Both the position numbers and the translations under genes were made by a program. Shown here piece after piece: positions 34,199 through 45,686 of a stretch of 57,729 nt of DNA. The DNA lies in contig NW_019775738.1 of NCBI RefSeq assembly GCF_001039355.2, positions 1 to 57,729 on the forward strand, written 5' to 3'. Position 1 is the first letter of the stretch, and every line of letters begins with the position of its first letter. A model generated the notes under the pieces. It worked only from the letters and a program-made list of their open reading frames with translations. It was not told the origin of the DNA and searched no databases. The stretch comes from Lingula anatina. Lineage: Eukaryota; Brachiopoda; Lingulata; Lingulida; Lingulidae.

Positions 34199-37103
34199 AT
34201 GGGGGGCGTCATCATCGCTAGGATCGCTGCAGTCGCTATGATGATCCACACCCTGGTCTCTGCCCAGGCCCCCTCTGGCTTGAAACCAAAAGACATCTCG
34301 GCGTATCCTGTTAAGAATGCATTACGCGTCTATGACTGCAAAGACTGGCCCGACGGGTTCTACGCCGATAACAATGACTGCCGTTTCTTCTACATCTGCG
34401 CCAACGGCACGACGTCCAAGCCCGGCGGGGCGTTCCACTGCCCTAACAAGGAGAGGGTGTACTACGACAAGCTGAAGAAGAGCTGTGTGACAGCAAGAGA
34501 AATAGGAAGACAATGCGACAAACATAAACGACAGCCATGGCGTGAGGATATGAAGGAGAAAATATAGATGATTTCGTTAAAAAAATTTTTTTCTCTAAAT
34601 TCTTAGTTCGAATTTTGATTCCTATGTTTTTATCACGTTGCTATTTCATTGACATCAGTAAGATAAACGACAGCCTTAAACTTAAACTCAGACTGATGCA
34701 ATGCCAGCTTTAAAATATCTAACCACAGTCATAAAACACAATGTTAATTAAACAATTATTGTTTCGTTTAATTTCATTGTACAGTTTATCTTATCTATCG
34801 AGCGGTTCGGGCAGATTACTCTTACCCCATTTTAGCCAACTTGACGTTTTCCAGCTCCATTGAGTCGAGACTGGAAATGTCCCAAGGGAAAGAGCGGCGG
34901 TAGAGCACACCCGGACTGTACTCACATGACGTTATGTTTCTCCGGCCGCCAGAGCAAAGCGGTGTGCGCGAACGGCCAGGTTTTCGACGAGATCTCGGGA
35001 CGGTGTGCGCCTTACGAGAAGTCCAAGGATGTCTGTACGCCGTGGGGGGCAAGGATTACGTGGCGTAAGTATGAACGCATTCAGGATATTCTGAATCATT
35101 TTAACATCTCATCATCAGGAGATTCTTGTCACCCCAGCGATTCTCCGGCAGCAGCATACTAGTACCAGGTAGTTCCAACATGACTGTAAAACTACGTACC
35201 GCTCTGGTGTTTTCAGTTGGTTTTTTTAATGGGTGCATGTGAAAGGAAATTTTATTTGGCAGATAACCGCGATATTGTATACCTTACACCCACAGACCAG
35301 GTACTTTCCCCTTCTAGAATCTGCATGATTGCATTTAGCAATTAGAAAGCAGGTACATGTAGACCTACCTATTTGTCAAGAACTGGTATGTCCTTGGAGC
35401 GGGAATCGGGATCGAACCCTTTTCCTCCCTTTCCTTAGGCGAATGCTATTACCTCAAGTCCATCCGGTCATCCGGTGTGACACGACGTTTAACCAACTAA
35501 ATTTTTAGTGAATTTTGAAAAGTTACTTTGAAAAAACTCCTTCACGGAATTCGCTCATTTCACTGCTCTGTTTGTTACAGCCGGGTACACCTCTACCACG
35601 ACCACCACTGCTGCCCCCTATACCACTACGACCACCACCCCCGGGACCACGGAGAGCACCGTGCCCCAGTCCACCACGCCGTTATTTGTGTGCCCCAACC
35701 GCAGGACGGCCATTTACCACCATCCCAGACAGTGCGACCAGTTTCTGATATGTCGTAACGGGAGGTTCCGGGCCAGACCTTGTCCCAATAAAAACTACTG
35801 GTTCAGCAAGCGCCAGATGACCTGTGTGCTGAAGGGGAAATTGAAAGATGAATGCGAGCTGGAATCAGGGTTACGATGGGAAGGTAGTCTAAACTTCGTC
35901 TTTATATAGGCCTATTTTTCATATTATTCATATATATACAGTGAAATCTTATTTACTTTTTAAGTTATCTATTCATTATTTATTTAGTTTGTTATCAGTT
36001 TCACCATCTTCAGTTAAATGACTGCAATCACAAAGAGAGTAAGCGGCAACAAGTTAAAATCGAATGCCAATTGCAAGAAACACAAAATGTCCTTTTACAG
36101 TATAGAAACACATAAATCGGACTGAATATTTGTTAGACTTTATATCCTTCTTTACGGAGAGGCCGATTTCGACATGTGAAAACGGGGTCATATTCAGTTT
36201 TAAACTTTCTTTTATTTTTTGTTCTTTTTTAAAGTTATACCTTCTACCACGACCACGCCCCCAACAACTCCCGGTCCTACCACGCCCCCTATCTACGACT
36301 GCCAGGGGGAGGACGGTAACTTCCCCCACCCCACGGGCTGCAGTAGCACCTACTACCAGTGTATATATGGCGGGACGCGGGTGAACGAGCTGACCTGTCC
36401 CGGGGACTTGGTGTTCAACCCTGACACTGAGTGGGGAGGGCAGTGTGACCTCAAGGAGTGGACGCCAGTCTGTAATGGCTCGGCACCCAGTGAGTATAAT
36501 ATACGTTTGATGAAGATACGCATATTGGTATTGTCTGTAACAGGTCTTCACCCAGTAACATGCTTACGATGATTTTATTTGTAACTTTTTGTAATAGTTG
36601 CCAATTTTTTAATGTATTCTACAGTGCAGCAAAATAGATAAACGACCTTGTGCATTTCTTAAATCTTTCCTTCTAACAATACTGTTTAACGATTATGTAT
36701 TCTGTTTTAATTCATCCAACCCTCCTTATCTCTAGCTTTCTCTCTGGCTTCCTTTCTTGTCGTCATCCTCCTCCCTCTCTCTCTCTCTCTCTCCCTCTTT
36801 TTCTCTCTCTCTTTCTCACTCTCAGGATTCTGTCGAAGCTCACTTTTTATCTGTCCCACCCATATCTCTCCAGCCACGACAACGACTGAGTCTACCACCC
36901 CCGGGCCGACCACTCCCCCTCCATACGACTGTAAGGGCCAGGACGGCTACTTCCCCCACGCGTCCGGCTGCAGCCAGACCTACTACCAGTGTATATTTGG
37001 AGGGACGAGGGTCGTGACGCTGCAATGCAGCGGGGAGTTATACTTCAACCCCAAGACCGTGCAGCTATGTACTTATAAGAATAGAGTTGCTGGTTGTGAT
37101 TAA
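34199..37103 (+). CDS. Secreted chitin-binding protein with five CBM14 (peritrophin-A) domains, copy 1
   Basis: Five exons join in phase 1 to 446 residues: 34199-34541, 34855-35064, 35581-35883, 36235-36489 and 36874-37103. A signal peptide (residues 1-22, ends HTLVSA) is followed by one six-Cys CBM14 domain per exon. Typical signatures are DGFYADNNDCRFFYICANGT, HPDCTHMTLCFSG, HPRQCDQFLICRNG, FPHPTGCSSTYYQCIYGG and FPHASGCSQTYYQCIFGG. Thr/Pro-rich linkers before domains 3, 4 and 5 are likely O-glycosylated. CBM14 binds chitin in cuticle, peritrophic membrane, shell matrix and some immune lectins. Because every intron is phase 1, domains can be added or lost without breaking the frame. There is no transmembrane tail. 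The copy at 41283-44144 differs at about six residues and may be its allele. Confidence 0.95.
35119..35520 (-). mobile_element. tRNA-derived SINE-like insertion in intron 2 of CBM14 copy 1
   Basis: Absent from the same place in copy 2, where CATCATAAGGAG runs straight on to TCACTTTGAAAAA. On the minus strand it has a B box GGGTTCGATCCC (35419-35408) and an A-box-like TGGACTTGAGGTAATAGC about 40 bases upstream. Exact ends are uncertain by several bases. Confidence 0.65.
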
Positions 37104-37142
37104 TGGCTTGCAGGAGTACATTGAAACTATACAGTCGAGACT

Positions 37143-37143
37143 N
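37143..37143. other. Single-n contig join between copy 1 and copy 2
   Basis: Left of the n is sequence found again at 44176. Right of it is sequence found earlier at 27926. It is the exact switch point between the two copies. Confidence 0.95.
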
Positions 37144-37539
37144 AATACCGTTGTCGTCTGCAGTTAATTTATCAAGGAGCTCCTTCCTCCAGTTATCTTT
37201 CTGAGTATCGCTGAGATTGGGGTTGTTGATCAGATACCTGATGTCCCACTCGCTCGGCATTGGAGGCGGCAGCGCCTGGGTGCGGATACTGAGCACTGGC
37301 TCCCTACGGCGGACTATTTCGATCTTGTTGGAAAATCTCACAGTTTTCTGACGTTTTGATTTTCTACTTCTTTCTTTGTACTCATGAGATTGGTAATAGT
37401 AGTAGCCGTCTTCGTATGCGCTGGTAGGACGCTCTTCCAAACTTAATTCTGACATATATTTGGGCCCATTTTCCTTGGTCCACAGTTCATAATCTAGCCC
37501 GCCTTCCTCGTTAGTTTCGGTAATACGTTCCCCGTCCAT
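37144..37539 (-). pseudogene. 5' part of the unknown RVxF-motif gene, cut by the contig join
   Basis: Encodes the first 132 residues of the gene at 26932-28320 with very few changes (for example Ala to Thr at residue 21), then ends at the n. This is an incomplete assembly copy rather than evidence of a second gene. The upstream CRE sites are kept. Confidence 0.85.
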
Positions 37540-38354
37540 TGCGCTTAAGGTTGTTACATATGGTTGCTGGCTATGTTTGCACCTAGGACATCTGGCTGAC
37601 GTCTCTTAGCGACGTCCATGACGTCACACTAAAAAGTCGCTAACGTCACAGTCCGCTTCGTGGAAATTGCACAGTGCCGTGGAAGCGATATTGTTGTATT
37701 AAGCTGACAATTACAAAAGTGATTGTGACGTCACAAAAGTGATAATGACATTGGCATGAATGATAAAAAGGATTGTTCAGAGAGTGAACGGTGGCTCAAA
37801 GAAAAATATAGAGTACTAATTGGATTTAGAAGACTAGCTTCTACTGTTCCCGTATTTTATTGCTTACTTGGCCTTTGGTTCAATGATATTCAATGAAATT
37901 TTCTAATTTTATTACAAAATAAAATATATGATCTTTTATTTTGTTATAATGATGAGGGCAGGTTTCACAGTTAATCATGCAACCATTAAACAGAGTAAAT
38001 ACATATTTTCTGTATCTCCCAAAAGAAAAGAAAAAGAAGAAATTAATTAATAAAATTGTTACACAAGAAACTAGTTAATGCAAGGATGTATCTGTAGTCT
38101 GCGCAGTTACACGAAGCGGGGCGAGCAGCATTTTTTTTATTCTACTGTTATATTCTGCCGTGATGTGTCTCAAAAATAATTCGGATAATGAAGTTATCAA
38201 AACTGTGTGGCGCTGTATGGTAGTTTAGTGTATACCTAATGGTTATACAATGTCAGTCAATGGCCCATTTAGTCGCGGTGTATGAATAACACCTGACAGC
38301 TTCAAGCCCATGAAACTGGGAGGGTTCCCACCACAAACTAGTTCTCAGACTTAA

Positions 38355-38713
38355 AGGGATAACAACTGTTAGTAAGATATCCATTTTTCACAGTAAATAC
38401 ATAGTAAACAACTCATAGAAATATAATAAATTCTATTTCGCCACCAAAACGGCGGTTTACGCAGTTATTCTGGATTTTGTGTTTGCCATCACATCACGTG
38501 ACCTCCAGATGGCTACACTGTGTAATAATCTCTTAAGAGAGAAAAAACAAAAAAACAAACTTTTTAGAAAAAAAAAACAAAAAACAAAACAAAACCGGGA
38601 CTAACTTTGAAAGTGGGAATGGATTCATTAGCCATTTGTAAGTATGGGAATATTGTCCTTTACCCTAGGGAAATCCTTTTTTGGGGGGGCCAAAGTGAAC
38701 AGTTGTTATCCCT
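38355..38713. mobile_element. TTAA-flanked MITE (copy 2)
   Basis: Same element and site as 29146-29512, bounded by TTAA at 38351-38354 and 38714-38717. Confidence 0.75.
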
Positions 38714-39432
38714 TTAAAGTTCACCTTGTTTACCCTGAGACGGAGGCAGCCTTGATAGTGACTTGTACGGTCATACTGCAGGAAAGGTATGTAGACGTTG
38801 AGTTTCTGAAAAAATATGTATACAAAGTGAATATACGATTTATGTCTTTTTCCTAGTATGTTTAATATATGTAAGTCGGAGCCACATATTCAAAAGCTTT
38901 CTGTGCCATAAATGCACTTAATACAATGGAGATGGCTATGGGATGGCTATTAACATCAGTGAACTCGTTTCAACCTGACTTAAGAAGTAGAAAGGCGTCT
39001 TGTCAACTTAATGTTGCGTTAAACTCAAGTATTCTGGCCATCTGCTGTCAAATCTTGATATTGTTGTGCAACAGATTACAGGTATTAGCTGGCGATGACA
39101 TTCTCTATATACAATTCTGCCAAAATCCGTCTTTTTTGACAGATATTACAATTGATAATTGTGTTAAATATCATACAGTAGGACCTGTTCATTACACAAT
39201 ATATGTTTGGGGTGGGGGTGGGGGTTAAACCTATATAAAACAGAATTACTCTTGACTTAAGACTAAATGACGAGAGGCATACAGTACAAGACGTTTTGAT
39301 CCACCAGCTGTGCTCACTGGTCACGTGAACGGTGATCTTCAGCCTTAATGCGACATCTAGGGATCGCTCATTTGAGAGCCCTGGTTGAAATAAGTTGGGT
39401 GGTGGTGGTGGGGGAGTGGGGGGTAGGGGCGA

Positions 39433-39435
<3 letters not shown>

Positions 39436-39504
<69 letters not shown>
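39436..39504. repeat. (TA)n microsatellite
   Basis: About 34 units here, but only about 8 at the matching place in copy 1 (30313-30330). Confidence 0.95.
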
Positions 39505-39507
<3 letters not shown>

Positions 39508-39521
39508 CTAGCTGAGAGGTC

Positions 39522-39723
39522 GCAGGGGCGGATCCATGATTATTTGAATGTGGGTCCCTTTTTTTTAATAAGAAGCCGACCCTCAGGCCTCTTGGAGCAT
39601 TTAAGAGGGCAAACGGCGCCATTTAGTGCGATTTAGAACTATGAATCTGTTAATTAAAATTCTAATTTCAAGAGAAGAAAATTAGTGTATTCTTTTTTTC
39701 AGAACCCCCTAAATCCGCCACTG
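39522..39723. mobile_element. MITE of the CAGTGGCGG family (copy 2)
   Basis: Same site as 30350-30552; ends CAGGGGCGGATCC and AATCCGCCACTG. Confidence 0.65.
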
Positions 39724-40199
39724 TATGACGCACTCGCGTACGCCACATAACTCTCGCTGACTCTGGGTCTGTCTATTACCTTAGCCTGCCCGGAAGGTTC
39801 CTAGTTAGATGCTTTCAGATGCTGTTATTTTCATTTTGATTTACACTCAGTTAATGTTTGACTTCACGTGCCGTTATTGAGCACGGTGAGACCCAAAGCG
39901 GTTGACTAATTAGCCGTTTTAGTTTTGAGTAGTCTTTGCCATTTCAAACGTCCACTGTGGAGTTGCCCCGGGTACTGTATGAATATATGTACAGTCTTGA
40001 TAAGCAGGGCATAAAAACAAAATGTATGATTAGGTAAAGCATTAGCGGCTATGTGACTTTTGAAAAAAAAAACTTTCTTACTGATAATTCCAACGAGCAG
40101 ATAACCTCTTTATGAAAGGGCTGTATGACATGCATGACGTCATGCCAGGTAAGGTATTGACTCAATTCAATTTTGATCTGTTGAGAAGCTGGTAAAGGA

Positions 40200-40790
40200 T
40201 AGAGATCCCCGCCAAAGTATCATTTTAAAGACTTTGAATCATAGAGAAAAGAAATATAATTGACGACGCAGACTCTATGATAATGACGAGCAATCAGTTG
40301 TTTTCAAATCGATCACTAATTCTAAACTATACCGGCGTTTTATGCAAGAGGTAATTTCCTCGGACACACGAGAGCCTACATTCGTTTTCGATTGCGGAGC
40401 CTAGCTCGTCAATGTGGTGAGCTGGCATGCGTCAGCTGGAATTTGATCTCGTGACTTTTCGTAAACATGGTTTGCTGGTGGCTTTTTTAAAGCTAAGCGC
40501 TATCGACTGAGCCGTGACTGACTCACCCAGCGTCCATACCTACTCGTTTCTTCTTATAGTTATCAAAGGCAATTTGCAGAAATTATTTCCAGCAAAAGAG
40601 AGTCATTTAGCGAGCCTTAGGGATCGAACCCACGTACAAACGTCGAGCTGTCTCCAAGACGGGGGAGTTACCACGGAGCCACAGAAGCTACGTTTTAAGC
40701 GGTCGGATCAAATGGAAACTTTCTACTTTCTCACAGAGAGGGCCAGTTTGGCTGTAATGTATATATATGCCATAACAATCAACAGGTCGT
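40200..40790 (-). repeat. 600-bp interspersed repeat with two tRNA-like modules (copy 2)
   Basis: Counterpart of 32713-33330. The B-box-like GGGTTCGATCCC is on the minus strand near 40632-40621. Confidence 0.6.
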
Positions 40791-40858
40791 GGGCCGTACA
40801 TATGTGTATTATCCCGCGTATCTCCAGTCTGCAAACATGGTATTATTATCAACGGATC

Positions 40859-40951
40859 CAGGATTTTTTGAAGGGGGGGGGGGTGCAGATGCGAGGACAC
40901 TTCAGATGCGAAGACCCTCCTGACCCCCCCTCCCTCCAAATCCGCCACTGG
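40859..40951. mobile_element. Short CAGTGGCGG-type MITE (copy 2)
   Basis: Runs from about GATCCAGGATTTTTTG to AATCCGCCACTG with a G-run and a C-run inside. It is the unbroken counterpart of 33390-33867. Confidence 0.55.
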
Positions 40952-41282
40952 GTTGCCTATCTTTAGATGTTGACCGATGTCTAAGGACAAGTCGAAAAGA
41001 AAATGTGCTGACTTTGGACCACCTTGATCTCTCTCGTTATTCAGTCTCTTAGTCAAGACTAACCATCATCCTATCTAGAAACCATAAAATAAGCCTTTTT
41101 CAGGATTGTTTTATCTGTTTGACGAAAGTATTCACCACTGATATTTTGCCATATTCGTTTTTTGAGTTTTGTTTGCACCTGGAAATCATATTTATGTGTT
41201 TGCTTCTTTAAGGATGTATTCTACTTAATTTTTCATTTTTTTCTTCTGCCTATCAGCTGTCGACCAACACAACTAATAGAAA

Positions 41283-44144
41283 ATGGGGGGCGTCATCATC
41301 GCAAGGATCGCTGCAGTCGCCATGATGATCCACACCCTGGTCTCTGCCCAGGCCCCCTCTGGCCTGAAACCAAAAGACATCTCGGCATATCCTGTTAAGA
41401 ATGCATTACGCGTCTATGACTGCAAAGACTGGCCCGACGGGTTCTACGCCGATAACAATGACTGCCGTTTCTTCTATATCTGCGCCAACGGCACGATGTC
41501 CAAGCCCGGCGGGGCGTTCCATTGCCCTAACAAGGAGAGGGTGTACTACGACAAGCTGAAGAAGAGCTGTGTCACAGCAAGAGAGATAGGAGGACAGTGC
41601 GACAAACATAAAAGACAGCCATGGCGTGAGGATATGAAGAGAAATATATAGATGATTTCGTTAAAAATCTTTTTTTCCCTAAATTCTTAGTTCGAATTTT
41701 GATTCCTATGTTTTTTATCACATTTTATTTCATTGACATCAGTAAGATAATCGACAGCCTCAAACTTAAACTCAGATTGATGCAATGCCAGCTTTAAAAT
41801 ACATGTATCTAGCCACAGTCATAAAACGCAATGTTAATTAAACAATTATTGTTTCATTTCATTTCATTGTACAGTTTACCTTATTTATCGAGCGGTACGG
41901 GCAGATTACTCTTACCCCATTTTAGACAACTTGACGTTTTCCAGCTCCACTGAGTCGAGACTGGAAATGTCCCAAGGGAAAGAGCGGCGGTAGAGCACAC
42001 CCAGACTGTACGCACATGACACTGTGTTTCTCTGGCCGCCAGAGCAAAGCGGTGTGCGCGAACGGCCAGGTGTTCGACGAGATCTCGGGACGGTGTGCGC
42101 CTTACGAGAAGTCCAAGGATGTCTGTACGCCGTGGGGGGCCAGGACCACGTGGCGTAAGTATGGACGCATTCAGGATATTCTGAATCATTTTAACATCTC
42201 ATCATAAGGAGTCACTTTGAAAAATTTCCTTCGCGGAATTCGCTCATTTCACTGCTCTTTTTGTTACAGCCGGGTACACCTCTACCACGACCACCACTGC
42301 TGCCCCCTATACCACCACGACCACCACCCCCGGGACCACGGAGAGCACCGTGCCCCAGTCCACCACACCGTTATTTGTATGCCCCAACCGCAGGACGGCC
42401 ATTTACCACCATCCCAGACAGTGCGACCAGTTTCTGATATGTCGTAAGGGGAGGTTCCGGGCCAGACCGTGTCCCAATAAAAACTACTGGTTCAGCAAGC
42501 GCAAGATGACCTGTGTGCTGAAGGGGAAGTTGAAAGATGAATGCGAGCTGGAATCAGGGTTACGATGGGAAGGTAGTCTCATCTTCCTCTTTATACAGGC
42601 CTATTTCTCATATTATTCATTTGCACCGGTACAATGAAATCTTACTTAATTTTTAAGTTATCTGTTTATTATTTATTTATCTATTTTTATTTATTTATTT
42701 TGTTATCAGTTTTAACATCTTCAGTTAAATAACTGTTATCACGAAGAGAGTAAGCGGTGAAGAGAAAGTTAAAGCAATAATAACTCTTCGTTTCGGCCAA
42801 AAAATGAATTTTCCTGGAGTAAACAACATTTTTCCCATACTTACCAATGGTTAATGAATCCATTTTTACATTCAAAGTAAGTCCCTGTTTTTTTTCTAAA
42901 AAGTTTAGTTTTTTGTTAAAATCTCTTAAGAGATTTTAACAGAGTATAGGCATCAATGGAGGTCACGTGGTCTAAAGACAAGTTCAAATATCAGAATAAA
43001 AGCTATAACTGCTGTTTTTGTGGTAAAACAGAATATATCATATTTCTATGAGTTATTCACAAGGTTTTTATTGTGAAATATAGATCTCATACGAAGAGTT
43101 ATTATCCCTTTAAGAACGAATGTCAATTGCAAGAAACGCAAAATATCATTTTACAGTATAGAAACATTTCTCGGACTGAATTTATAGCCTTCTTCACGGA
43201 GAGATCGACTTCGACTTGTGAAACGGGTCATATTCAGTTTTCATCTCTCTTTTATCTCTTTCTTTTTTTTCTTTTTTAAAGTTATACCTTCTACTACAAC
43301 CACGCCCCCTACCACACTCGGTCCTACCACGCCCCCTATCTACGACTGCCAGGGGGAGGACGGTAACTTCCCCCACCCCACAGGCTGCAGTAGCACCTAC
43401 TACCAGTGTATATATGGCGGGACGCGGGTGAACGAGCTGACCTGTCCGGGGGACTTGGTGTTCAACCCTGACACTGAGTGGGGAGGGCAGTGTGACCTCA
43501 AGGAGTGGACGCCAGTCTGTAATGGCTCGGCACCCAGTGAGTATAATATACGTTTGATGAAGATACGCATATTGGTATTGTTTGTAACAGGTCTTCACCC
43601 AGTAACATGCTTACGATGATTTTATTTGTAATTTTTTGTAATAGTTGCCAATTTTTTAATGTATTCTACAGTGCAGCAAAATAGATAAACGACCTTGTGC
43701 ATTTCTTAAATCTTTCCTTCTAACAATACTGTTTAACGATTATGTATTCTGTTTTAATTCATCCAACCCTCCTTCTCTCTAGCTTTCTCTCTGGCTTCCT
43801 TTCTTGTCGTCATCCTCCTCCCTCTCTCTCTCTCCCTCTTTTTCTCTCTCTCTTTCTCACTCTCAGGATTCTGTCGAAGCTCACTTTTTATCTGTCCCAC
43901 CCATATCTCTCCAGCCACGACAACGACTGAGTCTACCACCCCCGGGCCGACCACTCCCCCTCCATACGACTGTAAGGGCCAGGACGGCTACTTCCCCCAC
44001 GCGTCCGGCTGCAGCCAGACCTACTACCAGTGTATATTTGGAGGGACGAGGGTCGTGACGCTGCAATGCAGCGGGGAGTTATACTTCAACCCCAAGACCG
44101 TGCAGCTATGTACTTATAAGAATAGAGTTGCTGGTTGTGATTAA
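41283..44144 (+). CDS. Secreted chitin-binding protein with five CBM14 domains, copy 2 (probable allele)
   Basis: Exons 41283-41625, 41945-42154, 42270-42572, 43282-43536 and 43915-44144 have exactly the same lengths and phases as copy 1 and also give 446 residues. I see these replacements: Thr to Met (NGTMSKP), Arg to Gly (EIGGQC), Ile to Thr (ARTTW), Asn to Lys (CRKGRF), Gln to Lys (KRKMTC) and Pro to Leu (PTTLGPTT). Exon 5 is unchanged at protein level. All domain cysteines and the signal peptide are kept, so both copies could be functional. Intron 3 carries a TTAA MITE that copy 1 lacks, and intron 2 lacks the SINE of copy 1. It is either an allele placed in tandem by the assembler or a very recent duplicate. 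Confidence 0.93.
42773..43109. mobile_element. TTAA-flanked MITE in intron 3 of CBM14 copy 2
   Basis: Bounded by TTAA at 42769-42772 and 43110-43113. Copy 1 has a single TTAA at the matching site (36054-36057), a clean empty site. Ends are AATAATAACTCTTCGT and ACGAAGAGTTATTATCCCT. The interior resembles the reverse complement of the MITE at 29146-29512. Confidence 0.85.
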
Positions 44145-44910
44145 TGGCTTGCAGGAGTACATATACAGTCGAGACTATACAGTTGATTGAAAGATAAATT
44201 TAAAAAATGTTATGACGACTACGGGAAAACTTGTTGAGATAATATTTGCATAGGTTTCGAATATATATAAATACTAGACTTAAAATGTCCGTTATCCGAT
44301 AATTGTGACCGACTTCGGCTGGTTCACGTGAGCGTCGTCATAGTAACATGTTAATGATTACAGGCAAATCTGTTGACAGTCATTGTAAGGCAGGGAAGAT
44401 ATACACGATTTTAATGCCAGGAGGTAGGATAAACATTTAAACTGGTCACTGGTCATTTTGTCACTTGTATTTATAAGCGTGTATTATGGTGTATTGGATA
44501 TGTTTGGATTAAGAGATGTAGAGTGGGTATAACATTATTGTCAAACCTGTCCAATATTTTCATGTTTGTAAATTTCCAGATTGAGATGTCGTCAGTGAGT
44601 AACAGGTTATGCAACAGCTATGTGGAAATGCGTAGATTTCAGAATGTCTCTATTATTAATGTGACAATAAATTTCTACTCACGTTTTACTTTCTACACAT
44701 TGTTGTTAAGAAATTATTATAAGTACCCATCACTGCTGTCGAAGGCGTTGTCGCTCTTAAGATTCGTTTGTAACTCTCGTTTTAATGACAACTCTTAATA
44801 TTAACCAGATTATATCAAAATGGATATATATTCCTCCATGTTTCTGATCTCGTCATTCTTTTACAATTATTCAAAAGATACTAAGGTCTTATAAAAACAC
44901 CATCCCATCT

Positions 44911-45686
44911 TTAAAGGGACGTGAAACCTACTAAGCATATAATTCAAACCACAAAATGGTTATACCGTTCACTTTGATAAATTCTGGACGCCGTTTATGG
45001 TATTGGAAACATCCCACAATTTTTATAAGGAAATTGTCCACAGGCACAGCGGATAAAATTATAAAAGCCCCAAAATAATGTTACACCGGTGTTTTTAAAA
45101 TTCGAGAACATTAGAGCAATAAAAGTGAATCATGCTCAGCAAGGAAGACATTAAAACACTTTAATTGGTGGGGGACTCATATAATGGCAGTTAAGGCGCT
45201 GATTTGAATACATCTTAACCAAGTGGAATGTCTGAACGTTTTCAATTAAGCAAATCTCGTGGCTGGTATACATCGTGTAACAAAATCATTGACACCTCTG
45301 TGATATTTCATATAGAGGGATACACAGTCGTGCATGTATGTGGAAGATGTGTGCAAGAACTTTTGGAATCTCAGTTAAGAAAAAAAGTCATGACTTCGCC
45401 ATTAATGCCACACTCTGTCCTTGGCTCTCCTTCAGTAGTGTCTCGTGCTCAGAACTGTGGTATTTTCACTTGGTAAGTTATGCCTTTATTACCCTTAACA
45501 TAGCTAAGTTTTTATAATTGATATATAATTGATATATTATAACAGCTACTGGTACTCTTATTATTGTTTATACAACTGTATATAGAATGATATCATACAG
45601 TATACTGGATTATGAAAGCATTATGAATTCAACTTTACGCCTTCCTTCTGAAAATCTAGTTTCCAGTTTTATCACGTCCCTTTATT
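44911..45686. mobile_element. Possible inverted-repeat element with AAAGGGACGTGA ends
   Basis: The left end reads TTAAAGGGACGTGAAA. The right end, reverse-complemented, reads AATAAAGGGACGTGATAAAA. The 12-base match at both ends is clear, but the target duplication is not. Confidence 0.4.
45228..45476 (+). CDS. Weak candidate exon inside the possible element
   Basis: An 82-residue frame with a Cys-x-x-Cys (VHVCGRCVQELL) in an otherwise AT-rich region. It resembles coding sequence more than its surroundings do. No family recognised and no partner exons found; it may be chance. Confidence 0.2.
   Translation: MSERFQLSKSRGWYTSCNKIIDTSVIFHIEGYTVVHVCGRCVQELLESQLRKKVMTSPLMPHSVLGSPSVVSRAQNCGIFTW

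Larger units (their letters stand above)
27926..37142. repeat. Copy 1 of a large near-identical segment (probable haplotype A)
   Basis: Aligns along its length with 37144-44176. It contains the 5' part of the unknown minus-strand gene and the whole five-domain CBM14 gene. It is longer than copy 2 because of a 1.67 kb Tc1-like insertion, a SINE-bearing insertion near 35119-35520 and a 300-N gap. It ends at the single n at 37143. Confidence 0.9.
37540..41282. other. Intergenic, repeat-rich (copy 2)
   Basis: Counterpart of 28321-34198. It carries the same MITEs (38355-38713, 39522-39723, 40859-40951) and the tRNA-related repeat (about 40200-40790), but not the Tc1-like element. No host gene recognised. 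Confidence 0.5.
37144..44176. repeat. Copy 2 of the large near-identical segment (probable haplotype B)
   Basis: Aligns with 27926-37142. It lacks the Tc1-like and SINE insertions, carries its own TTAA MITE at 42773-43109, and has a long (TA)n run at 39436-39504 where copy 1 has a short one. After 44176 it continues into unique DNA. Confidence 0.9.

Noticed and set aside
34542-34567. Unspliced end of CBM14 exon 1 (residues after KRQPW)
   Set aside because: The GTGAGG donor at 34542 joins exon 2 in phase, and the same junction works in copy 2.
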